Assembly (NCBI GenBank): GCA_016191785.1
Contig: JACPVJ010000188.1
Coordinates: forward strand, 25,293-89,292
Length of the DNA stretch: 64,000 nucleotides
Direction: 5' to 3'
From: Myxococcales bacterium
Lineage (GTDB): Bacteria; Myxococcota_A; Polyangia; Polyangiales; Polyangiaceae
Positions 45,451-52,871 of this stretch are shown one piece after another (positions within the stretch are counted from its first letter, which is position 1; each line of letters opens with the position of its first letter). The notes under the pieces are model-generated. The model worked only from the letters and a program-made list of their open reading frames with translations, searched no databases and was not told the origin of the DNA. The position numbers were made by a program, and so were the translations under genes.

Positions 45451-46782
45451 GTGGCCGTCCGTCTGGGCATTCCCGAGAACCTGGCCGGGGCGCCGCTGCC
45501 CAGGCGGCTGGCGTGGGTTACCGCCGCGCGGTTGTTCTTCCTGGTCGCTGCGCTCGGGGTGATCGGCGCGTTCTACCTGCGCAGTGCCGGTTCCGAGACG
45601 GTCAGCGTGCAGATCGGCTGGGCCACCCTCGGCTTCGCCTTCGCGAGCGCTGGAGTCTACGCGGCAGTGCTGCGGACCGGGCGGGGCCTGGACCGGCTCG
45701 CGCTCGCCCAGCTGGTGGTCGACCAGATCACCTGGACGGTCTTGGTCTATCTGTCGGGCGGCGCCACCAGTGGTGCGACCTCGTTCTACGGGCTGACCTG
45801 CGTCACCGGCGCCGCGCTGGCGGGCCTTCGCGGCGCGGCGGTCGCGGCCGTCTCGGGCGGAGCCCTGTACGTGGGCCTGGTCACCCTGCTCGCGCGAGGG
45901 TGGCTGCCACCGCCATCCGACCAGCCGACGGCGCTCTACACGCTGACCCGTGGCGAGGTTGTCTACTACGTCCTGGTCACGCTCTTGATGCTGGTGGTGG
46001 TCACCCTGCTCGCCGGCTTCCTGGCCGAGCGCCTTCGCGTCGAGGCGGGGCGCGCCGTGATCGCCGAGGCGCGGGCGGATCGCGCCGAGCGCATGGCGGC
46101 CCTTGGCCGCTTGGCCGCCGGTCTCGCGCACGAGATCCGCAACCCGCTGGGCTCCATCGCCGGCTCCATCCAGCTCTTGCGCGACAACCCCGGGCTGTCC
46201 GACGAGGACAAGCAGCTGTGTGAGATCGTGCAACGCGAGGCCGAGCGGCTCAACGACCTCGTGACCGACATGCTGGACCTGACACGGCGTCGGGACCCGG
46301 TGGTCGCGGAGGTGGACGTGAGCTCGGTCGCGCGCGAGGTGGTCGCGCTCGCCGCGAAGTCCGGCCGCGGCGGCTCGGACGTCGGCGTGGACTATCGCGG
46401 ACTCGAGCGTGCGGAGGTGCGAGCCGACCCCGCGCAGCTCAGGCAGCTGATCTGGAATCTGGTGCGGAACGCCGTGCAAGCCTCGAATCCGGGCGACGTG
46501 GTCGTCGTCTCGATCGAGACCGAGGCGGCGGGCTTCGTCCTCTCGGTGGCCGACCAGGGTCCGGGCATCGACGAAGCGGCGCGAGAGCGCCTGTTCGACG
46601 CGTTCTTCACCACCCGGAGTCACGGCACCGGGGTGGGGCTCGCGGTGGTGAAGGCGATCGCCGAGGCCCACGGCTTCTCGATCGAGGTCGAGAGTCGGGA
46701 GGGCCAGGGGGCCACCTTCCGGGTCCACCTGGCCGCCGCGGCGGCCCCGGGGCCGGTCGGACGGGCGCTGGTCGGGGCGTGA
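45451..46782 (+). CDS. PilS-like sensor histidine kinase without adjacent response regulator
   Basis: 443 residues from a GTG at 45451. Six membrane helices occupy about residues 20-195, and I see no PAS domain after them. The dimerisation and phosphoacceptor motif is LAAGLAHEIRNPLGSI, and the ATP-binding domain has NLVRNAVQAS, DQGPGIDEAAR and GTGVGLAVVK. In the usual pilus cluster this kinase would be followed by the sigma-54 activator PilR. Instead a MlaC-like gene with its own sigma-54 promoter follows, so the response regulator must be encoded elsewhere. It is 12 bases after pilC. Confidence 0.93.
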   Translation: MAVRLGIPENLAGAPLPRRLAWVTAARLFFLVAALGVIGAFYLRSAGSETVSVQIGWATLGFAFASAGVYAAVLRTGRGLDRLALAQLVVDQITWTVLVYLSGGATSGATSFYGLTCVTGAALAGLRGAAVAAVSGGALYVGLVTLLARGWLPPPSDQPTALYTLTRGEVVYYVLVTLLMLVVVTLLAGFLAERLRVEAGRAVIAEARADRAERMAALGRLAAGLAHEIRNPLGSIAGSIQLLRDNPGLSDEDKQLCEIVQREAERLNDLVTDMLDLTRRRDPVVAEVDVSSVAREVVALAAKSGRGGSDVGVDYRGLERAEVRADPAQLRQLIWNLVRNAVQASNPGDVVVVSIETEAAGFVLSVADQGPGIDEAARERLFDAFFTTRSHGTGVGLAVVKAIAEAHGFSIEVESREGQGATFRVHLAAAAAPGPVGRALVGA

Positions 46783-46904
46783 ACGCCGGTGGGTGGGCCC
46801 CTGCTTCACGGATCACGGTGTCGGGTGCCGGACCCGGCGCGGCGGAGCCCGTCCACCCCCGGCAACCCCGCGGATTTCCAGGGAGGGCCCGTCCGAGTGA
46901 AGCT

Positions 46905-46921
46905 TTGGCATTCCAGTTGCG
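46905..46921 (+). promoter_or_regulatory. Sigma-54 (-24/-12) promoter upstream of the MlaC-like gene
   Basis: TTGGCAT, then a five-base spacer TCCAG, then TTGCG match the TGGCAC-N5-TTGC consensus with GG and GC in the invariant positions and correct distance. The predicted start is about 46932, 28 bases before the ATG at 46960. Such promoters need an NtrC-type activator. Confidence 0.75.
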
Positions 46922-46959
46922 TAAAACGGAGTGAAGGCCAAGAAAAGGAAGTCCGAGTC

Positions 46960-47559
46960 ATGTCACCCCGTCGTTGGTATTCGTTCATCGTCCTCTTCTC
47001 GTTGCTCCTCGGGTTTGCCAGCCCGGCCCTTGCCGAAGAGGCAGCCGACGCGACGCTCAAGGCGAAGCAGAGCGACCTCACCGCCCAGCTCAAGAAGGGC
47101 AAGGCGGCGGACGCGAAGAAGATGGATCAGATCTTCGACGACCTGCTCGACTACGACACCTTGGCCAAGGACTCGCTCGGCAACCACTGGGACGACCTGA
47201 GCGAGGCCGAGCGTAAGGAGTTCCAGGACGTGCTCAAGCGTCTGGTCAAGAACGCCTATCGCAAGAACCTGAAGAAGACCCTCGGGTACGACGTGGTCTA
47301 CGAGGGCGTTTCCGAGGCCAAACGCGGCGTCTTGGTCAAGAGCGTGGCCAAGAGCAAGACCAACAACCGAGAAGAGCCGATCCACATCGACTATGCGATG
47401 CACAAGCTCGACGGTCGCTGGGTGGTTGGGAACATCATCACCGAGGGCGCGAGCATGGTCGGCAACTATCGCAGCCAGTTCGGCCGAGTGATCAAGAAGA
47501 GCGGCTTCCCCGAGCTGATGAAGCGCATGAAGAAGAAGGCCCAGAAAGAGGGCGCCTGA
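46960..47559 (+). CDS. MlaC/Ttg2D-like periplasmic phospholipid-binding protein
   Basis: About 199 residues. The ATG at 46960 is supported by AGGAAG upstream (about 46945-46950). A signal peptide (SFIVLFSLLLGFASPALAEE) is followed by the MlaC fold: DQIFDDLLDYDTLAKDSLGNHWDDLSEAE, YVVYEGVSEAKRGVLVKS, IHIDYAMHKLDGRWVVGNIITEGASMVGNYRSQF. MlaC ferries phospholipids between the membranes. Here no mlaA, mlaD, mlaE or mlaF is nearby, so the gene is an orphan. It is controlled by its own sigma-54 promoter. Confidence 0.92.
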   Translation: MSPRRWYSFIVLFSLLLGFASPALAEEAADATLKAKQSDLTAQLKKGKAADAKKMDQIFDDLLDYDTLAKDSLGNHWDDLSEAERKEFQDVLKRLVKNAYRKNLKKTLGYDVVYEGVSEAKRGVLVKSVAKSKTNNREEPIHIDYAMHKLDGRWVVGNIITEGASMVGNYRSQFGRVIKKSGFPELMKRMKKKAQKEGA

Positions 47560-47662
47560 CCCGAGCTCGCGCGCGGCGGTCTTACATAAGTCCCGTCTTT
47601 CCGCCGGCTCCGCGCCCGGGTTGCCCCGAGGGCCGCGCGACCTGATACGATCGTCTCTCAAA

Positions 47663-49951
47663 GTGGCTTCACTGTCGGAGCGCTCTAAGGTCAGAGCTTC
47701 GAGCGGGCCGTTGATCGACGAGCCCGCGGACAGTCGAGTGCCGCTTCGCCTCACCGCGACCCGCGGCGCGCTGGGCATCGAGCTCTACGAGCCGATCGAG
47801 ATCGGCCCCCTCGAGCTCGCGCGACTCTCTGCCACCTTCCCGGGCCTGCGCTTTCCCGTGGACCTTTCCGGCGGCGTGCCGGTGTTCCGCCACCGGCGCG
47901 GCGATCTGGAGCGCCTGGAGATCGCCACCAGCTTCTCTCGGCTCTCGTCCTGGCTGATGCCGCGCCTGCGCTCGGTGGTCGGGGCGCTCGAGCGGGCTCC
48001 GGTGCTGTGGTCCGTGCCGCAGGGGGTCGCCATCGGACTCGTGGGCGCCCGCGGTGCGCTGGCGTTCGACCTGCTCTGGGCGCCACTGCACGGCGACGCT
48101 CGCTTCGTGGTGAGCCACGCGCGCGGCGCCGGGCTCGATGCGCCGGCGCTCGCCCACGCGCTACACACCGTCGACACCCTCTTCTCGGAGCACGGAGAGC
48201 GGCGGGGCCGGGTGGTCACGCTGGCGTCCGTTGCCCGTCGGCTGACCCGAGCGGTGTTCCCGGCGGTGGGCGCTCGAGCCCCTGCCGCGTCGCGTGCGCG
48301 CTTGGGTGAGCTCGAGGTCGATGGCGACGAGGTCCGCGTGGTGCTCGACTCGACCTTCGAGCCGCCGGTCATCCACTCGACCGGCGCACGCGCGCTCGAG
48401 CTGGCTGCGCTCACCGCCGAGGCGGACGACGCGCTCGCGCGTGGTGACCTCGACGTCGCGCGTGCACAGTACCTGGTCGCTCTCGAGCGGGCTCCGCGGC
48501 ACCCCGAGATCACGCAGCTGATCGGCGAGATCGACCTGCTCTCCGCCGGCCGCGCCGAGGCCGCCCTGGGCTTGATCGTCGAGACCTTGCCGGCTTCCCG
48601 GTCCGGCTTCGTCGGGGCCGAGCTCTTGGCGCGCACCGGAGACGTGGTCGGTGCCGCCGAGGCCATCCGGCACCTGGTGCAAAACGAGCCCTTTTCGCCG
48701 CTCTGTGCGCTCTACTACTTGCGGCTGGCCGAGCTCTCGAGCGGCGCGACCGAGCGCATGGACGCCCTCGATCGGGGCGTGGCGGCGGCGCCCGGTCTCG
48801 CCCGGGTACGGTGGGAGCGGCTCGCCGCGCGGGTCGAGCTCGGGGACGTGGCCGGGGGCCTCGCCGACGCGGAGCACCTGGAGGCTGCCGCTCTCGGCGC
48901 GGCCGCACGCCACCAGACCTGTCTGCGCTCGGGGCGCGCGCTGCTCGCGCGGGGTTTCGTCCGAGAAGCTGGCCGCTCGTTCGAGCGGGCGCTGCGTTAC
49001 GTTCCCGACGACCCCGCAGCGACCGCGGGTCTCGCTCGCTCGCTGATGGATGCCGGCAAGAGCCAGCGCGCGTTCTCGCTCTTGGCCCGGTCGGTCGCGC
49101 TCTCGGAAAAGACCGGCGCCGCGGATGCGGACGCGCTGGTCGACATGGCTCGCTTGCTCGCGACGGACTTCCAGGATCTGCCCCAAGCCATCGCGCGGGT
49201 TCGCCAGGTCTCCCAGGGCTCGCCCCGGGCCGTCGAGGCCGCCGCCCTCGAAGCCGAGTGGCGCGCGTCGCTCGGGGACCTCGCGGGCGCCTCCCTCGCC
49301 TGGGCGCGCCTGCGCGATCGTGTGGAGCTGGCTGAAACGCCTCCGGACGCCGCGGTGGGCTGGCTGATGCAGGCCGCGCGCTTCGAGCGAGAGACGCAGG
49401 CCGACGTGCTCTCTGCCGAGCGACACCTGGCGGTGGCGCTCCGGCTGGCGCCCCGGGATCAGAAGCTCGCCGCTGCCTACCGCGAAGTGGCCCTGGTCGT
49501 GGCCGCGCGAGCCCGTCGTGATCGCGACCGGACTCCCCCGGAGCCTCCCCCTGCTCCCACGCTGGACACGCGGCCGCCGCCCGCCCCCGCGCCGAGCGAG
49601 CCGCCCGCCCCGGATACCTTCGCTCCCGCCGAGGACGAGGACCCGGAGGTCGCAGAGAACCCCCGCGACGTCGACCTGGCGCAGCGGCTCGAGGCGGCGG
49701 TGCGGGCCAACCCGGGCGACGAAGTGCTCGCGCTCGAGCTCGCCGACGTGCTCTTTCGCTTGGGGCGTGACGAGGCGCTGTTCGCGCTGCTCTCGGCGCG
49801 CCTCGAGGAAGTGTCCGAGCGGCGGCGGGCCGAGGTGCGCGTGCGTCTGTCCCAGGTGCTCAGGCGGCTCGCCGCCCGCGCCACGCGAGCCGGGCGGATC
49901 AGCGAAGCCACCCTCTATCGAGCGCGCCTGGCGGACTTCGATCAGGGGTGA
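47663..49951 (+). CDS. Large TPR-rich protein of unknown function
   Basis: About 762 residues from the GTG at 47663. An in-frame TTG at 47621 would add 14 residues that look less conserved. No signal peptide or helix is apparent. The N-terminal 200 residues have an FxxxF-type beta/helix domain (IGPLELARLSATFPGLRFPVDLSGGVP). From about 260 onward come many TPR-like units (ARGDLDVARAQYLVALERAP, EAALGLIVETLPASRSGFVGAE, EAGRSFERALRYVPDDPAATAGLARSLMDAG). A Pro/Glu linker (about 610-660) leads to two further TPR-like repeats. It may organise protein complexes. Its stop codon abuts the lysC stop (TGATCA). Confidence 0.82.
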   Translation: MASLSERSKVRASSGPLIDEPADSRVPLRLTATRGALGIELYEPIEIGPLELARLSATFPGLRFPVDLSGGVPVFRHRRGDLERLEIATSFSRLSSWLMPRLRSVVGALERAPVLWSVPQGVAIGLVGARGALAFDLLWAPLHGDARFVVSHARGAGLDAPALAHALHTVDTLFSEHGERRGRVVTLASVARRLTRAVFPAVGARAPAASRARLGELEVDGDEVRVVLDSTFEPPVIHSTGARALELAALTAEADDALARGDLDVARAQYLVALERAPRHPEITQLIGEIDLLSAGRAEAALGLIVETLPASRSGFVGAELLARTGDVVGAAEAIRHLVQNEPFSPLCALYYLRLAELSSGATERMDALDRGVAAAPGLARVRWERLAARVELGDVAGGLADAEHLEAAALGAAARHQTCLRSGRALLARGFVREAGRSFERALRYVPDDPAATAGLARSLMDAGKSQRAFSLLARSVALSEKTGAADADALVDMARLLATDFQDLPQAIARVRQVSQGSPRAVEAAALEAEWRASLGDLAGASLAWARLRDRVELAETPPDAAVGWLMQAARFERETQADVLSAERHLAVALRLAPRDQKLAAAYREVALVVAARARRDRDRTPPEPPPAPTLDTRPPPAPAPSEPPAPDTFAPAEDEDPEVAENPRDVDLAQRLEAAVRANPGDEVLALELADVLFRLGRDEALFALLSARLEEVSERRRAEVRVRLSQVLRRLAARATRAGRISEATLYRARLADFDQG

Positions 49952-51193
49952 TCAGGCCGTCAGCCGGTCCGCCGCGCCCGCGCAAGGTCCCAGGCGCTCG
50001 TGCCAAACGCGCGCCGCGGCGTCCAGCGCCGCGTCCGGAAGTACGCACGACAGCCGCAAGGGGTGGCTGAACACGAGCTCCGGCGTCGCGTCGAGGCAGG
50101 CCAGCGCCGCGCCGACGACTGAGGGAAGGCCGACTTCGACCCCCACCAAGCTGAGCAAGCCGTGTCCCTCGCGCACCGAGAGGCCGTTCAGGGAAGCTGC
50201 CTCGAGCTCGGCGCGCACCTCGCCCCAATTCGGGACGTTCAAGAGCGGCGTCCACGCGACGAGCTCGCGCGGGCCGAGGGTCAGATCGCCGAAGGGAAGC
50301 GACATCCGCTCGGCCACTGCCGCGAGGCGTGCTGCCGCGCTGCGCTCGGCGCAGACCAACGCGAGGTTCTTCTGCACCACGACGGCGCGCCGCGAGCCGT
50401 CGGCGGACGTCTCGTTCGAGACCACCGTCTCTCGCACCCCCGGTCGGCCGGCCACGTCCCCGGTTTTGCGCGCGATGATCGCCACCTTGTGGCGCCGCGC
50501 CCACTCGACGGCCTGGGCATTGAGCACCTTCGCCCCGCACTCTGCCATCTCTTGCATGGTTTCGTAGTCCAGCTCGGGCAGATGGCGCGCATCGGGGACG
50601 ATCCGGGGGTCCGCTGAGTACACGCCGTCGACGTCGCTGTAGATCTCGCAACGCTCGGCGCCCAGGGCCGCGGCCAGCGCGACGGCGGTGGTGTCCGAGC
50701 CGCCGCGACCGAGTGTGGTGATCTCGCGCTTGTAGCTCATTCCCTGGTAGCCGGCGACGATCACGATGCGACCCCGTGCCAGCTCGTCTTCGATGCGATG
50801 CGGCCGGACCTCGATGATGCGAGCGTCGAAGTGCCGGTCGTTGGTGATGATGCCGGATTGCGAACCCGTGAAGCTCACCGCGTCCAGGCCCCGCGCGTGG
50901 ATGGCGATGGACAAGAGGGACATGCTCACGCGCTCGCCGGTCGAGAGCAGCATGTCGAGCTCGCGCTTCGCCGGTTCGGGCGGGGCGCTGCCCCCCGCCA
51001 CGCTCGCGTCGGGCGGCAACGCGGCCTCGCGGGCCAGGCCGAGCAGGTTGTCGGTGGTCTTGCCCATGGCGCTCACCACGACCACCACGTCGTTGCCGGC
51101 CGCGCGCGTGCGCGCCACCTGGTCGGCCACACTGCGGAGCTTGCCGATGTCGGCGACCGACGAGCCTCCGTACTTCTGGACTACGATGGGCAT
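49952..51193 (-). CDS. lysC: Aspartate kinase
   Basis: 413 residues. The first step of lysine, threonine and methionine synthesis is ATP-dependent phosphorylation of aspartate. The N-terminal KYGGSSVAD motif, the GRGGSDTTAVALAAALGAERCEIYSDVDGVYSADPRIVPDAR segment (shortened here: GRGGSDTTAVALAAALGAE), and the conserved TMQEMAECGAKVLNAQAVEWA segment are clear. The C-terminus carries two ACT-like domains (LTLGPRELVAW and LLSLVGVEVGLPSVV), so feedback inhibition is expected. The start is conventional. No asd or dapA is adjacent. Confidence 0.96.
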   Translation of the reverse strand: MPIVVQKYGGSSVADIGKLRSVADQVARTRAAGNDVVVVVSAMGKTTDNLLGLAREAALPPDASVAGGSAPPEPAKRELDMLLSTGERVSMSLLSIAIHARGLDAVSFTGSQSGIITNDRHFDARIIEVRPHRIEDELARGRIVIVAGYQGMSYKREITTLGRGGSDTTAVALAAALGAERCEIYSDVDGVYSADPRIVPDARHLPELDYETMQEMAECGAKVLNAQAVEWARRHKVAIIARKTGDVAGRPGVRETVVSNETSADGSRRAVVVQKNLALVCAERSAAARLAAVAERMSLPFGDLTLGPRELVAWTPLLNVPNWGEVRAELEAASLNGLSVREGHGLLSLVGVEVGLPSVVGAALACLDATPELVFSHPLRLSCVLPDAALDAAARVWHERLGPCAGAADRLTA

Positions 51194-51239
51194 TGATAGC
51201 CGCTACCACGCGGCAAAAAACTTGGCCAAGTCGCCGGGC

Positions 51240-52688
51240 TCAGGCCGTCCACTCGGGCGGTGTGAGGCGCCACAGCCCGCTCGGGCTGGCGGCCCAGAGG
51301 GTGCGCGCTTCGGCATCCCAGACCAGCGCCCGCGCCCGGTCGTCCTCGTCGTCGCCGGCCGCGACGTCGTCGTTCGGCTCGAGCTCGGCGACGATCTCTG
51401 CCGCCCCGGTCCCCAGGTCGACCTCGATGAGCAGGCTCCGTTCTTCGGACTCGACGAACGCGGCCAAGAACGCCCGGGGGCGACCGTCGCGCACTCCGAG
51501 GGCGAGCGCACAGCCGTGCAGGCACCCGGGAACGCGCGCGAAGCTGCGGCCGCGATCGAGCGAAAGGCAGAGTCCGCGGTCGGCGGCGGTCAGCACCACG
51601 ACGTCGCCCAGCGAGCCGAGCAGGACGTGCTCGCCGGCCGCCACCTCTTCCGCGACCGGATCGAGCGATGTGCGTTCCAGCCCCGCCGCGCCCCACTCGA
51701 GCAACGCCCAGCCCTCGGTGCCCTGGACCAGCAATCGGGTGGGGTGGCCCAACCCTACCTGTGCCACTCGGCCCCCCACCTCCGTGGCGTCGAAGCTCGC
51801 CCCGCCGCTCTGGGTCACCGCGACCCGATGACTCCCGGCGGCGACCAAGAAAGCGTCCGCCCCGCCGGGGGCGAAGGCCGCGACCGCGAGCGCGGACGAC
51901 GACGCGGGCGACAGATCGAGGGCCGAGTGGGCGGCCGCGATGCTGCGGCTGGCCCCGGTCGAGCTCACTCGCTCGAGCGCGCCCGCCACCGTGACCGCGA
52001 GCACGTCGTCGCCCAGCGTCTCGAGCCGGAGGACGCGCGTCGCCAGGGCCTCTCGGCAGTCGCCCCCGTCGCGGGCCAGGGACAAGAGCGAGCGCCCCGC
52101 GACCCACAGTCGGTCGGGGCCGAGGGCCAGCGCCTCGAGATCGACTCCAGCGCGTGGGTCGTGACCGACCTTCCAGCTGCGCTCGGCGCGCCTCGGCAGA
52201 ACTTCGTCGCGCAGCGCGTCCGTGGCCACCCACGACGCCTCGTCGAGGGTGTCGCCGGGCTCGTCGGCGTCGAGCTCGGGCAGGTCCTCGCTGACCAGGT
52301 CCTCCAGCGGCTCGTCGGTGCCCTCTTCGAGCGACCCCACGATGGGCTCCCCGAGCTCGGCCAGGTCGGCGGCCGGATCCAACGCCTCTGGGCCGGCCCG
52401 ATCGGCGTCTTCTTCGCCCGTTCCTTCGTCGGCCAGCGACAACAGGTTGCCGATGTCGAGCACGACCTCGTGGCCGTCGTCGGCGTCGGCGCTCTGCTCG
52501 TGGACCTCGAGGCCGAGGTCCACGTCGGGCTCCATGCTGTCCTCTTCGAGATCGACGTCCTCCTCCAAGGGCGAGACGAGCGGCGTCAGCTCGTCGTCGT
52601 CCGGGCCCTCGCGTTCCTCGTCCGGAGACGGATCGAGCGGGGGGAGCTCCTCGAGCTGGTCGTCGTCTTGAGGGGTGAGGGGGGGCAT
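51240..52688 (-). CDS. Protein with acidic N-terminus and BNR/propeller-like C-terminus
   Basis: 482 residues. Residues 1-145 are extremely acidic and low-complexity (LEELPPLDPSPDEERE, DDDELTPLVSPLEED). From about 160 there are propeller-like strands with BNR/Asp-box motifs such as LSLDRGRSFARV and VTQSGGASFDATEV. A Cys pair occurs near residue 415 (CLHGC). I see no signal peptide, so it may be cytoplasmic or a recruited surface factor. It lies 46 bases upstream of lysC on the same strand. Confidence 0.83.
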   Translation of the reverse strand: MPPLTPQDDDQLEELPPLDPSPDEEREGPDDDELTPLVSPLEEDVDLEEDSMEPDVDLGLEVHEQSADADDGHEVVLDIGNLLSLADEGTGEEDADRAGPEALDPAADLAELGEPIVGSLEEGTDEPLEDLVSEDLPELDADEPGDTLDEASWVATDALRDEVLPRRAERSWKVGHDPRAGVDLEALALGPDRLWVAGRSLLSLARDGGDCREALATRVLRLETLGDDVLAVTVAGALERVSSTGASRSIAAAHSALDLSPASSSALAVAAFAPGGADAFLVAAGSHRVAVTQSGGASFDATEVGGRVAQVGLGHPTRLLVQGTEGWALLEWGAAGLERTSLDPVAEEVAAGEHVLLGSLGDVVVLTAADRGLCLSLDRGRSFARVPGCLHGCALALGVRDGRPRAFLAAFVESEERSLLIEVDLGTGAAEIVAELEPNDDVAAGDDEDDRARALVWDAEARTLWAASPSGLWRLTPPEWTA

Positions 52689-52871
52689 CCGACGTCGAGC
52701 GAGGGTAGTCGGCGAAGGGGGTCCCGTCGACAGGCAGCACGCGACCGCACGGGAAAAATAAATCGACGGCAGCGGATGCAAGCGCGCCCCTTCCGACTGT
52801 CTTGTCCTTGCAGTCCGCGGGACCAGGCCGCGCTGCGCCATTTTCCATCGGGGGCGAGGAGCGAGAGCGTC

